From Alcaligenes faecalis (GTDB lineage Bacteria > Pseudomonadota > Gammaproteobacteria > Burkholderiales > Burkholderiaceae_B): a DNA stretch of 64,000 bases. The position numbers and the translations under genes are program-made. Shown piece after piece: positions 19,107-30,397 of the stretch. The stretch's first letter is position 1, and the number at the start of each line of letters is the position of its first letter. The stretch spans positions 1,950,858 to 2,014,857 of the forward strand of contig NZ_CP168006.1 in the NCBI RefSeq assembly GCF_041521385.1, in the 5' to 3' direction. Below the pieces are notes generated by a model. It saw only the letters and a program-made list of their open reading frames with translations, ran no database searches and was not told the DNA's origin.

Positions 19107-19886
19107 ATGAATACAACAACTAGCCACTCCTACTCCCTGCCTCGTGGAGTCCGTTTGAGTCTGGTCGGTGCCAGTGCTGCCCTTGTGGCCGGTTGCGCCA
19201 GTGTGCCCAACCCTAATCCCCAGGACCCTTGGGAAAGCATGAACCGTGGCATCTACGCCTTTAACGAAACCGTGGACGGCGCGCTGATCAAACCGATTGC
19301 AGAGGGCTATACCGCCCTGACACCACAGCCCGCACGCACATGCATCAGCAACATTTTCAACAATCTGGGCGACGCCTGGTCGGCCGTCAACAGCTTCCTG
19401 CAAGGCGAACACGTCGACTTCTTCAATACCTTGGGCCGCGTCCTGTTCAACTCCACCATGGGTCTGGGTGGTTGTATTGACGTGGCCACCATGAACGGTT
19501 CCAAGCGCATTCCCAACGACTTTGGCGTAACGCTGGGCGTATGGGGCATCAAGCCTGGACCTTACGTGGTTCTGCCCTTCTTTGGCCCCAGCACCGTTCG
19601 CGACGGTTTGGCACGCGGCACCAGCTTCCTGGAGGGCTTCTCCTCCACGGGCCCGATCATGGCGATCAAGGATGTACCGGTACGCAACAGCATCATGGGT
19701 CTGTGGGCACTGGATGCCCGCGCTGGCGTGCTGGATGCAGAAAAACTTGTTAACGACATCGCCCTTGACCGCTACAGCTTCATACGCGACGCTTACCTGC
19801 AACGACGCCATGCGATGGTTCAAGACCGCCGCACCGGTGGCGACACCAGCCAGGACCTGCCTGACTACTCGGACGCAGACGAATAA
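19107..19886 (+). CDS. mlaA: Outer-membrane lipoprotein MlaA (VacJ)
   Basis: 259 residues. A lipoprotein signal peptide ends in the lipobox LVAGCAS (Cys about 31). The VacJ domain begins DPWESMNRGIYAFNETVDG. In the Mla system it forms a ring in the outer membrane that removes misplaced phospholipids from the outer leaflet. Unlike in Escherichia coli, the gene lies inside the mla operon, as is usual in betaproteobacteria. Confidence 0.95.
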   Translation: MNTTTSHSYSLPRGVRLSLVGASAALVAGCASVPNPNPQDPWESMNRGIYAFNETVDGALIKPIAEGYTALTPQPARTCISNIFNNLGDAWSAVNSFLQGEHVDFFNTLGRVLFNSTMGLGGCIDVATMNGSKRIPNDFGVTLGVWGIKPGPYVVLPFFGPSTVRDGLARGTSFLEGFSSTGPIMAIKDVPVRNSIMGLWALDARAGVLDAEKLVNDIALDRYSFIRDAYLQRRHAMVQDRRTGGDTSQDLPDYSDADE

Positions 19887-19924
19887 AAACGCCCTGCCCG
19901 CCGAACATTCTTCCGGAGTTTTTT

Positions 19925-20596
19925 ATGATTTCCCGTCCCGCCCTGGGCGGGACTGCTTTGCAGTCCTCTCCCTCTCGCCTGATTTCCTGGGTTCTGACCA
20001 TCTGTGCCGTATTGGCCCTGTCTTTGTATGCTGTCGCCGCGCAAGCCCAAGCCGCCGATCCTAAAGGCGAGCCCAACAAGTTTGTTGAAACAGTTGGCAA
20101 TCAGGCATTGCAAGTCGTCAAGGCAAGCGAGGCCATCCGCAAGGGTGATCGTGCTGCCATCATGGCCGCTGTGAACGAACACATCATGCCCTACGTAAAC
20201 CTGGAAAAGACCACTCGCCTGTCCGCTGGCCGCTACTGGCGTCAAGCCAGCCCCGAACAGCGCCAGAAGCTGGTCGACGCGTTCAAGGGCACCTTGGTTC
20301 GCACCTACAGCGGTGCCTTGTCCCGTGTGGATGACAAAACCCAACTGACCATCCTGCCGTTCCGTGGCGATGCCAATGCGGACGACGTGGTGGTGCGTTC
20401 CTCGCTGACCCAGTCCAACGGAGGCCCGGTTGGCGTAGATTACCGCCTGGAGAAAACACCGGAAGGCTGGAGAATCTATGACTTGAACGTGGAAGGTATC
20501 TGGTTGATCCAAAACTACCGAAACCAGTTTGCCCAGCAAATTGAGCAAGATGGTATTGATGGCCTGATTCAGGCACTGAACAAGCAAAACGGCTAA
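19925..20596 (+). CDS. mlaC: Periplasmic phospholipid carrier MlaC
   Basis: 223 residues with a long signal sequence ending near AVAAQAQA (about residue 40) and an MlaC/Tgt2 domain (HIMPYVNLEKTTRLSAGRYW; YDLNVEGIWLIQNYRNQF). It ferries phospholipid between MlaA and MlaFED. It follows mlaA by 38 nt. No STAS-domain gene (mlaB) follows: only 185 nt lie before the next gene. Confidence 0.94.
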   Translation: MISRPALGGTALQSSPSRLISWVLTICAVLALSLYAVAAQAQAADPKGEPNKFVETVGNQALQVVKASEAIRKGDRAAIMAAVNEHIMPYVNLEKTTRLSAGRYWRQASPEQRQKLVDAFKGTLVRTYSGALSRVDDKTQLTILPFRGDANADDVVVRSSLTQSNGGPVGVDYRLEKTPEGWRIYDLNVEGIWLIQNYRNQFAQQIEQDGIDGLIQALNKQNG

Positions 20597-20636
20597 GGCA
20601 GGCCGTGGCAAGCACGGGCACTTTGGCCAGGCTTTC

Positions 20637-20665
20637 TTAAGCAGACCAGAGTCGTACTCTATAAT
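20637..20665 (+). promoter_or_regulatory. Candidate sigma70-type promoter for the yadG-like/murA/his run
   Basis: A perfect TATAAT at 20,660-20,665 follows a weak -35 (TTAAGC, 20,637-20,642) at 17 bp spacing, just after mlaC. It would drive the ABC exporter and downstream genes. Confidence 0.45.
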
Positions 20666-20684
20666 AAAGAGCCTGATCACCCTC

Positions 20685-20716
20685 AAACAGGTCTACGCCC
20701 ATGCGTAGGCCTGTTT
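20685..20716 (+). promoter_or_regulatory. Strong stem-loop in the leader before the YadGH-type genes
   Basis: A 14-bp stem (AAACAGGTCTACGC with GCGTAGGCCTGTTT, one G-U) with a CCAT loop lies 20 nt after the candidate -10 box. No T run follows (AGTTAAC), so it is either a weak terminator of the mla operon or a structured leader. Confidence 0.5.
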
Positions 20717-20781
20717 AGTTAACAAAGACGCTACCGCGACGACCGCCAACGCCACACTCGCGTCAGGCCAACCAAATTGCC

Positions 20782-21573
20782 ATGTCCGCCTTCAAACTCG
20801 ATAACGTCAGCAAACGCTTCGCCCCCCAAAGCCGGGGACTCAAAAGCCTGTTCTCCCCTCCACGTTCCGATGCCGGCTTTCTGGCCGTCGACCAGGTCAG
20901 CCTGACTATTGAACATGGTGAATTTTTTGGCTTGCTCGGCCCGAACGGCGCCGGCAAAACAACCCTGATTTCCATGTTGGCCGGCCTGACCCGGCCCACC
21001 AGCGGCCAGGTAAGCGTCTGTGGTTACGATGTGCGCACCCAGTACCAGAAAGCCCGCCAATCGCTGGGCGTGGTGCCACAGGAAATTGTTTATGATCCCT
21101 TTTTCACCGTCCGTGAAACTTTGCGTCTGCAATCGGGCTACTTTGGCCTGAAAAACAATGACGACTGGATCGACGAAATTCTGGCCAATCTCGCCCTGAG
21201 CGACAAGGCCGACGTGAACATGCGCGCCTTGTCCGGCGGCATGAAGCGCCGCGTTCTGGTCGCCCAGGCGCTGGTGCACCGCCCCCCGGTCATTATTCTG
21301 GATGAACCTACTGCCGGTGTGGATGTGGACCTGCGCCGCACGCTGTGGGAATTCATCATTCGTCTGAATCAACAAGGCCACACCATCTTGCTGACCACCC
21401 ACTATCTGGAAGAAGCCCAGGCCCTCTGTGGCCGGCTGGCTATGCTGAAAAGTGGCAAGATTGTCGCCCTGGATACCACCCAAGCCATTATGGAACGCGC
21501 AGGCGGCCACGATCTGGAGGATGCATTTGTGCGCATCATGCACAACGAAGGAAAAATGGGAGTCGCCCTGTGA
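20782..21573 (+). CDS. ABC transporter ATP-binding protein (YadG-like)
   Basis: 263 residues with Walker A GPNGAGKTT, signature LSGGMKRRVLVAQAL and Walker B VIILDEPTAGVD. It belongs to the ABC-2 exporter ATPases and overlaps the permease gene by GTGA, so the two form one exporter. In related bacteria this pair sits between mla and murA genes, suggesting a role linked to the cell envelope; the substrate is unknown. Confidence 0.9.
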   Translation: MSAFKLDNVSKRFAPQSRGLKSLFSPPRSDAGFLAVDQVSLTIEHGEFFGLLGPNGAGKTTLISMLAGLTRPTSGQVSVCGYDVRTQYQKARQSLGVVPQEIVYDPFFTVRETLRLQSGYFGLKNNDDWIDEILANLALSDKADVNMRALSGGMKRRVLVAQALVHRPPVIILDEPTAGVDVDLRRTLWEFIIRLNQQGHTILLTTHYLEEAQALCGRLAMLKSGKIVALDTTQAIMERAGGHDLEDAFVRIMHNEGKMGVAL

Positions 21574-22427
21574 ACCCAAACCCGTCTCCCAAACACTGGG
21601 GCGTGCCTCAAAACACGGACGCTCCCGCTACCAAGATCGGTACCTTAAGCCTGCCCCCGCAGCCCAAGATGGGTTCGGGCTTTCCCACGCTGCTGCGCAA
21701 AGAGCTGATGCGCTTCTGGAAAGTGGGCTTTCAGACCATTGCAGCGCCCGTACTGACGGCGCTGATGTATTTGCTGATTTTCGCCCACGTGCTGGAAGGC
21801 CGCGTCACGGTGTACGATTCCGTGCCCTACACCGCCTTCCTGATTCCGGGCCTGATGATGATGAGCATGTTGCAAAACGCCTTTGCCAACCCCTCGTCCT
21901 CGCTGATTCAAAGTCGCATCACGGGCAATCTGGTGTTTATCCTGTTGCCTCCCCTGTCACACCGCGAGATTTTCGCCGCCTATCTACTGGCGTCCATCGC
22001 CCGTGGCGTCTGTGTGGGCCTCTGTGTCTGGCTGGTGTCCCTGTTTTTCGTCTCCCTGCCCCTGGCCAACCCTTTGTGGGTATTGACCTTTGCCGTTCTG
22101 TCTTGCGGCATTATGGGCACCTTGGGCCTGATTGCCGGTCTGTGGTCTGAAAAATTCGACCAATTGGCCGCGTTCCAGAACTTTCTGATCATGCCTGCAA
22201 CCTTTTTGTCGGGTGTGTTCTATTCGATTCATAGCCTGCCACCGTTTTGGCAAGCTGTTTCACACTGGAACCCGTTGCTCTATACCATTGACGGATTCCG
22301 CTACGGTTTTTTTGCCGCCTCGGATATTTCTCCCTGGTTCAGCCTGACCGTTGTCGCCAGCGTCTTTGTGGCGCTGTGTCTGATTTCGCTACGCCTGCTT
22401 GCCTCAGGCTATAAATTACGGAATTGA
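21570..22427 (+). CDS. ABC-2 type permease (YadH-like)
   Basis: 285 residues beginning at GTG 21,570, which overlaps the ATPase stop (GTGA). After a cytoplasmic N terminus come about six membrane segments, with the ABC-2 region SSLIQSRITGNLVFILLPPL and the late motif SGVFYSIHSLPPFWQ. It is the membrane partner of the upstream ATPase. Confidence 0.9.
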   Translation: MNPNPSPKHWGVPQNTDAPATKIGTLSLPPQPKMGSGFPTLLRKELMRFWKVGFQTIAAPVLTALMYLLIFAHVLEGRVTVYDSVPYTAFLIPGLMMMSMLQNAFANPSSSLIQSRITGNLVFILLPPLSHREIFAAYLLASIARGVCVGLCVWLVSLFFVSLPLANPLWVLTFAVLSCGIMGTLGLIAGLWSEKFDQLAAFQNFLIMPATFLSGVFYSIHSLPPFWQAVSHWNPLLYTIDGFRYGFFAASDISPWFSLTVVASVFVALCLISLRLLASGYKLRN

Positions 22428-22431
22428 TCTC

Positions 22432-23931
<1,500 letters not shown>

Positions 23932-23932
<1 letters not shown>

Positions 23933-24606
23933 TGAGTCCCGCCGGTTTAAATCAACCTCTGACACTGGCCTTGTCCAAAGGCCGGATTTTTGACGAAACC
24001 CTGCCTTTGCTGGAAGAGGCCGGTATCAAGGTGCTGGAAAGCCCGGAAACGTCACGCAAACTGATCCTGCCCACCAATAGCCCGGACCTGCGTCTGATTA
24101 TTGTGCGCGCCACGGACGTGCCAACCTACGTGCAATACGGCGCCGCTCATATCGGGATTGCCGGCAAGGACGTGCTGTACGAGCACATGGAACAGCACCC
24201 CGGTGGTCTGTACCAACCTGTGGACCTGAACATTGCCCGTTGCCGCCTGTGTGTGGCCGTCGCAGAAGGCTTTGACTACCACTCGGCTGTCAAGCAGGGT
24301 TCGCGCCTGCGTATCGCCACCAAATACACACGTGCAGCTCGCGAACACTTTGCCGGCAAGGGCGTGTATGTGGACCTGATCAAGCTCTACGGCTCCATGG
24401 AGCTGGCTCCACTGGTCGGTCTGGCCGACGCCATTGTGGACCTGGTCTCCAGCGGCGGTACCTTGCGTGCCAACAAGCTGGTGGAAGTGGAAGACATCAC
24501 CCCCATTTCCTCGCGCTTGATCGTCAATCAGGCCGCCATGAAAAACCGCGGCGCACAGCTACAACCCCTGATTGACGCTTTCTCGCGGGCGTCGTTGGAC
24601 GAGTAA
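23932..24606 (+). CDS. hisG: ATP phosphoribosyltransferase, short form (HisG)
   Basis: 224 residues, first step of histidine synthesis (ATP + PRPP). The short form lacks the C-terminal regulatory domain and in other bacteria needs the HisZ subunit, which is not encoded in this window. Typical motifs are [19 protein letters not shown] and [18 protein letters not shown]. It begins in the murA stop and is followed by a 129-nt gap with a hairpin before hisD. Confidence 0.95.
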
Positions 24607-24656
24607 ACCCAACCCTGATTTTCCCAAGGGACAAACAGCCTGACAATCCTGTTTGA

Positions 24657-24681
24657 GCAAAAGGCGGTCTGCGCCTTTTGC
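24657..24681 (+). terminator. Hairpin between hisG and hisD
   Basis: A 10-bp stem (GCAAAAGGCG with CGCCTTTTGC, five-base loop) without a strong T run afterwards. It may attenuate or process the hisG-hisD transcript; a TTATAC hexamer just after it (about 24,695) might be an internal -10. Confidence 0.4.
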
Positions 24682-24735
24682 GCAAGCGAAATGTTATACA
24701 CTGGCCCTTGCTCCTTAGCTTTTTCCTATAGCGAC

Positions 24736-26040
24736 ATGTCACTGATCCATCGCCTGACCTCCCAATCCGCCCAGTTCGACGCCGAACTGCGCACGCTGTT
24801 GGCTTACGAAGCGTCTGAAGACGCGTCTATCGAGCACGCTTGTGCCGAAATTCTGCATCGTATCCAGCATGAGGGAGACACGGCCTTACTGGATTACACC
24901 CAACGCTTTGACCGGTTGGCCCTTGAACAAGCCTCGGCACTGGAAATCTCCAAGGAAGAGCTATTCGCGGCCCTGGACAGCCTGCCTGCCGATCAGCGCA
25001 AGGCACTGGAACAGGCCGCCGAGCGCGTGCGCCGCTATCACGAGCACCAACGCGCACAAACCTGGACCTACACGGAAGCCGACGGCACCGTGCTGGGTCA
25101 GCAAGTTACCCCCTTGGACCGTGTGGGACTCTATGTTCCCGGTGGCAAGGCCGCTTACCCCTCCTCGGTTTTGATGAACGCCATTCCCGCCAAAGTGGCT
25201 GGTGTTCCAGAACTGATCATGGTCACGCCTACACCCGATGGCGTGCGCAACCCCATCGTGCTGGCGGCTGCCGCCCTGGGTGGTGTCGATCGCGTGTTCA
25301 CCATTGGTGGCGCACAAGCCGTAGGCGCTTTGGCTTACGGTACGGACACCATCCCGCCGGTAGACAAGATTGTCGGCCCCGGCAACGCCTATGTCGCCGC
25401 TGCCAAACGCCGCGTCTTTGGTGTGGTTGGCATCGACATGATTGCCGGCCCCTCCGAAATCCTGATCATCAGCGACGGCAGTGCTCCTGCTGACTGGGTG
25501 GCCATGGACCTGTTCTCCCAGGCCGAACACGACGAGTTGGCCCAAGCCATCTTGCTATGCCCGGATGCCGACTTCCTGGATCAGGTTGAAGCCGCTATCG
25601 AACGCCTGTTGCCCACCATGCCACGCGAGGACATCATCCGTCGCAGCCTGTCTGGTCGCGGTGCCCTGATCCACGTCCGCGATCTGGACGAGGCCTGTAA
25701 GATCAGCAACCATATCGCGCCGGAACACCTGGAAGTCTCTACCCGGAACGCCCAGGACTTGTTGGGCAAAATCCGCCATGCTGGCGCCATTTTCCTGGGC
25801 CCCTACAGCTCTGAATCGCTGGGCGATTACTGTGCCGGGCCTAACCATGTCCTGCCGACGGCACGCACTGCGCGTTTCTCGTCACCCTTGGGCGTCTACG
25901 ATTTCCAGAAACGCAGCAGCATTATTCAGGTTTCAGAATCAGGCGCCCAAACACTGGGACCCATAGCCGCTACGCTGGCTCAAGGCGAGGGGCTGTATGC
26001 CCACGCTGCCAGCGCGCAATTCCGATTGAACCAATCCTGA
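24736..26040 (+). CDS. hisD: Histidinol dehydrogenase HisD
   Basis: 434 residues. It oxidises histidinol to histidine in two NAD-dependent steps with a catalytic zinc. Conserved stretches are [45 protein letters not shown] and [13 protein letters not shown] 24,736 gives the normal N terminus. The next gene is hisB after 25 nt; the hisC usually found here in relatives is missing. Confidence 0.97.
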   Translation: MSLIHRLTSQSAQFDAELRTLLAYEASEDASIEHACAEILHRIQHEGDTALLDYTQRFDRLALEQASALEISKEELFAALDSLPADQRKALEQAAERVRRYHEHQRAQTWTYTEADGTVLGQQVTPLDRVGLYVPGGKAAYPSSVLMNAIPAKVAGVPELIMVTPTPDGVRNPIVLAAAALGGVDRVFTIGGAQAVGALAYGTDTIPPVDKIVGPGNAYVAAAKRRVFGVVGIDMIAGPSEILIISDGSAPADWVAMDLFSQAEHDELAQAILLCPDADFLDQVEAAIERLLPTMPREDIIRRSLSGRGALIHVRDLDEACKISNHIAPEHLEVSTRNAQDLLGKIRHAGAIFLGPYSSESLGDYCAGPNHVLPTARTARFSSPLGVYDFQKRSSIIQVSESGAQTLGPIAATLAQGEGLYAHAASAQFRLNQS

Positions 26041-26065
26041 TACCGGCCTTGCCGCCGGCTCTGAT

Positions 26066-26653
26066 ATGCGTACCGCCGAGATTACCCGCAATACCAATGA
26101 AACCCGCATCCGCGTGGCCGTTAACCTGGACGGCACTGGCCGTCACTCGCTCAACAGCGGCGTGCCTTTTCTGGACCACATGCTGGACCAGATCGCCCGC
26201 CACGGTCTGATTGACCTGGACGTGCACTGTGAAGGCGATACCCACATCGACGACCACCATACCGTCGAAGATATCGGCATTGCGCTAGGCCAGGCATTTG
26301 CCAAGGCTGTCGGTAGCAAAGCCGGTCTGCGCCGCTATGGCCACGCCTACGTGCCGCTGGACGAAGCCCTGTCGCGCGTGGTCGTGGACTTCTCCGGTCG
26401 CCCTGGCCTGTTTTATTTTGTGCCCTTTACCCGCGCACGAATCGGCCAGTTCGATGTAGACTTGGCACGCGAGTTTTTCCAGGGTTTTGTCAATCACGCC
26501 CTGGTTTCTATGCACATCGATAACCTGCGCGGCGAAAACGCACACCATCAGTGCGAAACCGTGTTCAAAGCCTTTGGTCGAGCATTGCGCATGGCTCTGG
26601 AGCTGGACCCACGTAGCGAAGGCGTGGTGCCTTCGACCAAAGGGGTTCTGTAA
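26066..26653 (+). CDS. hisB: Imidazoleglycerol-phosphate dehydratase HisB
   Basis: 195 residues, the monofunctional form without a phosphatase domain. It shows the His-rich manganese sites: [24 protein letters not shown] and ENAHHQCE. It dehydrates imidazole glycerol phosphate. A separate histidinol-phosphatase is needed and is not in the window. Confidence 0.97.
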   Translation: MRTAEITRNTNETRIRVAVNLDGTGRHSLNSGVPFLDHMLDQIARHGLIDLDVHCEGDTHIDDHHTVEDIGIALGQAFAKAVGSKAGLRRYGHAYVPLDEALSRVVVDFSGRPGLFYFVPFTRARIGQFDVDLAREFFQGFVNHALVSMHIDNLRGENAHHQCETVFKAFGRALRMALELDPRSEGVVPSTKGVL

Positions 26654-26673
26654 ACGCCCTTCGGACACACATC

Positions 26674-27321
26674 GTGACCACTATCGCTATTGTCGATTAC
26701 GGTTCGGGCAACATCTTCTCGGTTGCCCGAGCACTCCATGCCGCCGCACCTGATGCGCGCATCGTTCTTGCTCAAACTCCTCAAGCCATTCTGGATGCGG
26801 ACCGGGTTGTCTTACCCGGCCAGGGTGCCATGCCCGATTGCATGGCCCACCTGGACCAATCCGGTTTGCGCGACGCCTTGCTGACTGCAGCTCGCAGCAA
26901 ACCTTTATTGGGTATTTGCGTAGGCGAACAGATGCTGTTCGACTCCAGCCAGGAAGGCAATGTCCCCTGTTTAGGTCTGATTCCCGGCCAAGTACGCCGT
27001 TTTGAAGGCCCAAACTACAAAAGCAGCGACCACGCCTCCGGCACCGGGCTGAAAGTGCCCCATATTGGCTGGAACCGCGTACACCAGACTCAGGACCATC
27101 CCTTATGGGCTGGCATTGAAGATGGCGCGTTCTTTTACTTTGTGCACAGCTACTTTGTCGATCCGCTGCATATAGATCAAACTTGTGGTTCGACGCACTA
27201 TGGCCAACGCTTTACCTCGGCGATAGCAAACGCTAATATTTTTGCGTTGCAATGCCATCCTGAGAAAAGTGCGGACAACGGCCTGCAACTGTTCCGGAAT
27301 TTCGCCAACTGGAAGCCATGA
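26674..27321 (+). CDS. hisH: Imidazole glycerol phosphate synthase glutaminase subunit HisH
   Basis: 215 residues starting at GTG 26,674. Class I glutaminase with nucleophile Cys in LLGICVGEQMLF (about 87) and the His-Glu pair in ALQCHPEKS near the end. It supplies ammonia to HisF. It follows hisB by 20 nt. Confidence 0.95.
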   Translation: MTTIAIVDYGSGNIFSVARALHAAAPDARIVLAQTPQAILDADRVVLPGQGAMPDCMAHLDQSGLRDALLTAARSKPLLGICVGEQMLFDSSQEGNVPCLGLIPGQVRRFEGPNYKSSDHASGTGLKVPHIGWNRVHQTQDHPLWAGIEDGAFFYFVHSYFVDPLHIDQTCGSTHYGQRFTSAIANANIFALQCHPEKSADNGLQLFRNFANWKP

Positions 27322-27399
27322 TTTTTTCAATAAAGCTTCCTGGCGTCTTTTCGACTTTTTCCGACCCAGTATTTCTTACGTTTTTTACGGCTAAAGACC

Positions 27400-28140
27400 A
27401 TGCTTTTGATTCCCGCCATCGACCTTAAAGACGGGCGTTGTGTGCGCCTTCGCCAGGGTGACCTGGACGACGCCACTATTTTCTCGGATGATCCAGCCAA
27501 AATAGCAACACAGTGGCTCGAGCAAGGGGCCCGGCGCCTGCATCTGGTGGACTTGAACGGCGCCTTTGCCGGCAAGCCCAAGAACGGTGAAGCCATCAAA
27601 TCCATTATTGCGGCCATTGACGGTGAGATTCCGGTACAGATCGGTGGCGGTATCCGCGATCTGGACACCATCGAACGCTACCTGGACGTTGGCATCAGTT
27701 ATGTCATTATTGGCACTGCCGCCGTCAAAAGCCCAGGCTTCCTACAAGATGCCTGCAGCGCCTTTCCTGGCAACATCATTGTTGGTCTGGACGCCCGTGA
27801 TGGCAAAATCGCCACCGACGGCTGGAGCAAGCTGACTCGCCACGACGTACTGGACCTGGCCAAGAAATTCGAAGACTACGGCTGCGAATCCATTATCTAC
27901 ACGGATATTGGCCGTGACGGCATGCTGACCGGCGTCAATATTGAAGCCACCGTCAAGCTGTCCCAACACGTCAAGATTCCTGTCATCGCCTCCGGTGGCG
28001 TCACCAATCTGAAAGACATTGAAGACCTGTGTGCCGTAGAGCACGAAGGGATTGAAGGTGTCATTTTAGGTCGCAGCATTTACGAAGGCACCCTGAATTT
28101 TGCCGAGGCACAAACCTTTGCCGACGAGTACCCGGCATGA
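27400..28140 (+). CDS. hisA: Phosphoribosylformimino-AICAR-phosphate isomerase HisA
   Basis: 246-residue (beta/alpha)8 enzyme of histidine synthesis. Motifs include [18 protein letters not shown] with the first catalytic Asp, VQIGGGIRD and [11 protein letters not shown]. It overlaps hisF by ATGA. Confidence 0.97.
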   Translation: MLLIPAIDLKDGRCVRLRQGDLDDATIFSDDPAKIATQWLEQGARRLHLVDLNGAFAGKPKNGEAIKSIIAAIDGEIPVQIGGGIRDLDTIERYLDVGISYVIIGTAAVKSPGFLQDACSAFPGNIIVGLDARDGKIATDGWSKLTRHDVLDLAKKFEDYGCESIIYTDIGRDGMLTGVNIEATVKLSQHVKIPVIASGGVTNLKDIEDLCAVEHEGIEGVILGRSIYEGTLNFAEAQTFADEYPA

Positions 28141-28928
28141 GCCAGGACGTCGCCAACGAATTAGCCTGCCGCATCATTCCTTGTCTGGACGTGACCGCTG
28201 GCCGCGTGGTCAAAGGGATCAATTTTGTCGATCTGGTCGATGCCGGAGACCCGGTCGAGATCGCCCGCAAGTACAACGATCAGGGTGCCGACGAGCTGAC
28301 CTTCCTGGACATTACCGCCACCTCGGACAACCGTGACTTGATCTTGCCGATCATCGAGCAGGTGGCCAGCCAGATTTTCATCCCGCTGACCGTCGGTGGC
28401 GGTGTCCGTGAAGTAACGGACATCCAGCGCCTGCTCAATGCCGGTGCGGACAAGGTTTCCATTAACAGCGCCGCCATCAGCAACCCGGATCTGGTGCGTG
28501 CTGCCAGCGATCACCATGGCAAACAGTGCATGGTTGTCGCCATTGATGCACGCCGCGTCAGCAATGAGAACGAAGCACCCCGCTGGGAAGTCTTTACCCA
28601 CGGCGGTCGTCGTGGAACAGGACTAGATGTCGTGGAGTGGGCAGCCCGCATGGCCGACTATGGTGCCGGCGAGCTGCTGCTGACCAGCATGGACCGCGAC
28701 GGCACCAAATCCGGCTTTGATCTGGAGCTGACTCGTGCCGTGTCCGATGCGGTCTCGGTGCCCGTTATCGCCTCTGGCGGTGTGGGTGGCCTGCAAGATC
28801 TGGCCGACGGCGTGATCAAAGGTGGTGCCAGCGCCGTACTGGCCGCCAGCATCTTCCACTACGGTCAACACACCATTGCCCAAGCCAAGGATTTCATGGC
28901 TGCGCAAGGTATTCAGGTGAGACGCTAA
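28137..28928 (+). CDS. hisF: Imidazole glycerol phosphate synthase cyclase subunit HisF
   Basis: 263-residue (beta/alpha)8 cyclase, partner of HisH. It has [19 protein letters not shown] with the catalytic Asp, FLDITATSD, and [11 protein letters not shown]. Four-base overlap with hisA and TAATG overlap with hisI indicate coupled translation. Confidence 0.97.
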   Translation: MSQDVANELACRIIPCLDVTAGRVVKGINFVDLVDAGDPVEIARKYNDQGADELTFLDITATSDNRDLILPIIEQVASQIFIPLTVGGGVREVTDIQRLLNAGADKVSINSAAISNPDLVRAASDHHGKQCMVVAIDARRVSNENEAPRWEVFTHGGRRGTGLDVVEWAARMADYGAGELLLTSMDRDGTKSGFDLELTRAVSDAVSVPVIASGGVGGLQDLADGVIKGGASAVLAASIFHYGQHTIAQAKDFMAAQGIQVRR

Positions 28929-29332
28929 TGGCAGACTTACCGACCTGGTTGACTGAAATCCGCTTTGATGAACAAGGTCTGATCCCCGCGATTGCGCAGG
29001 ACCAAGCCACGGGCAAAATCCTGATGGTCGCCTGGATGAACCAGGAGTCCCTGCAAGAGACCGTCAGCACCGGCCGCGCCGTGTACTGGTCGCGTTCCCG
29101 CCAGCGCCTGTGGCGCAAGGGCGAGGAATCCGGCCATGTGCAACACGTCAGCGACTTGCGCCTGGACTGCGACGGCGACGTTATTTTGCTCCGCGTGGAA
29201 CAGCTTGGTCAGATCGCCTGTCATACGGGTCGTGAAAGCTGCTTTTATCGCCAGTTGCAAGGCCAGAGCGACCAAGCACAATGGGTGGTGGTTGACCCCG
29301 TCCTGAAAGACCCGGAGCATATTTACCGATGA
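28928..29332 (+). CDS. hisI: Phosphoribosyl-AMP cyclohydrolase HisI
   Basis: 134 residues, single-domain cyclohydrolase. The zinc/substrate residues lie in [15 protein letters not shown] and [29 protein letters not shown] is the family signature. HisE is a separate gene overlapping by ATGA. Confidence 0.96.
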   Translation: MADLPTWLTEIRFDEQGLIPAIAQDQATGKILMVAWMNQESLQETVSTGRAVYWSRSRQRLWRKGEESGHVQHVSDLRLDCDGDVILLRVEQLGQIACHTGRESCFYRQLQGQSDQAQWVVVDPVLKDPEHIYR

Positions 29333-29682
29333 GCGAACAACCTACTGTCGAGACTATCCTCGATCATCTTGGCCGCACCTTGAAGTCCCGTTTGCCGGCA
29401 CAAGGCGGGGATCCCTCCTCGTCCTACGCCGCCAGGCTTCTGGCCAAAGGGCCGGATGCCTTCTTGAAGAAGATCGGCGAAGAAGCGACCGAGTTGGTCA
29501 TGGCAGCTAAGGATCAGGAACGCGAACGCATTGTCTGCGAAACCGCAGACCTGTGGTTTCATAGCCTGGTGGCCCTGACCTATTATGGTCTGGGGCCTCG
29601 CGATGTGCTGACAGAACTGCTGCGCCGTGAAGGCACATCGGGATTGGAAGAAAAAGCTTCGCGACCTAAGGATCAAGCGTAA
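29329..29682 (+). CDS. hisE: Phosphoribosyl-ATP pyrophosphatase HisE
   Basis: 117 residues, all-alpha MazG-like fold, hydrolysing phosphoribosyl-ATP to the AMP form. [20 protein letters not shown] and [11 protein letters not shown] carry the metal-binding acidic residues. It is the last histidine gene of the run. Confidence 0.95.
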   Translation: MSEQPTVETILDHLGRTLKSRLPAQGGDPSSSYAARLLAKGPDAFLKKIGEEATELVMAAKDQERERIVCETADLWFHSLVALTYYGLGPRDVLTELLRREGTSGLEEKASRPKDQA

Positions 29683-29765
29683 TCCTGTCATCTAGTCGCG
29701 CTACACTGTCCTAATACCTAGATTTTCAGCATTCGCTCAGCGGGTGCTTCGCTACCGAGGTTGCT

Positions 29766-30134
29766 ATGAGCGAGAACTGTCTGTTTTGTAAAATTGCTGC
29801 CGGTCAGATCCCGTCCAAGAAAGTGTACGAGGACGAGGACTTTCTGGCATTTCACGACATCAACCCAGCTGCACCTATCCATATCCTGGTCATCCCCAAG
29901 AAACACGTCGTGTCCATGCAGGACGTATCGGGCCAGGATAGCGAATGGTTGGGTAAAATGATGGCTTTGGCACCTTCCCTGGCCGCAAAGGCTGGTTGTC
30001 GCCCCGGCCCCGAAGGCGGTTTCCGCATTGTCATCAACAGCGGTTTGGATGGCGGGCAGGAAATCAACCATTTACACATGCACATCTTGGGCGGTGAGCG
30101 CCCATGGCAACAACGCGCAGCCATGGCTGCTTAA
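29766..30134 (+). CDS. hinT: HIT-family nucleotide phosphohydrolase (HinT-like)
   Basis: 122 residues with the histidine triad NHLHMHILGG near residue 103 and the N-terminal CLFCKIAAGQIPSKKVYED region. HinT-type enzymes hydrolyse purine nucleoside phosphoramidates. Between hisE and tatA, as in many betaproteobacteria. Confidence 0.93.
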   Translation: MSENCLFCKIAAGQIPSKKVYEDEDFLAFHDINPAAPIHILVIPKKHVVSMQDVSGQDSEWLGKMMALAPSLAAKAGCRPGPEGGFRIVINSGLDGGQEINHLHMHILGGERPWQQRAAMAA

Positions 30135-30146
30135 GGGAGATACATT

Positions 30147-30380
30147 ATGGGTAGCTTTAGCATTTGGCACTGGCTGATCGTTCTGGTCATCGTTGCCCTG
30201 GTTTTCGGCACCAAAAAACTGCGTAATATCGGCTCGGATCTGGGCGGTGCAGTCAAAGGCTTCAAGGAAGGCATGAAAGACGTGGGTGAAGAAGAAAAAA
30301 CACCCGAAAGCGTCAGCCAGCGTACGGCAGATCCCCAAACCATCGATGTGCAGGCCAAGGAAAAGTCCGATCGCACCTGA
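30147..30380 (+). CDS. tatA: Twin-arginine translocase subunit TatA
   Basis: 77 residues: one N-terminal membrane helix ([15 protein letters not shown]), then an amphipathic helix ([14 protein letters not shown]) and a charged tail. It oligomerises to form the Tat pore. Followed closely by tatB and tatC. Confidence 0.95.
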   Translation: MGSFSIWHWLIVLVIVALVFGTKKLRNIGSDLGGAVKGFKEGMKDVGEEEKTPESVSQRTADPQTIDVQAKEKSDRT

Positions 30381-30397
30381 CTTTTACGTGAGTCTCC

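Noticed and set aside
20685-20716. Riboswitch
   Set aside because: Only a single simple stem-loop; no conserved aptamer features.
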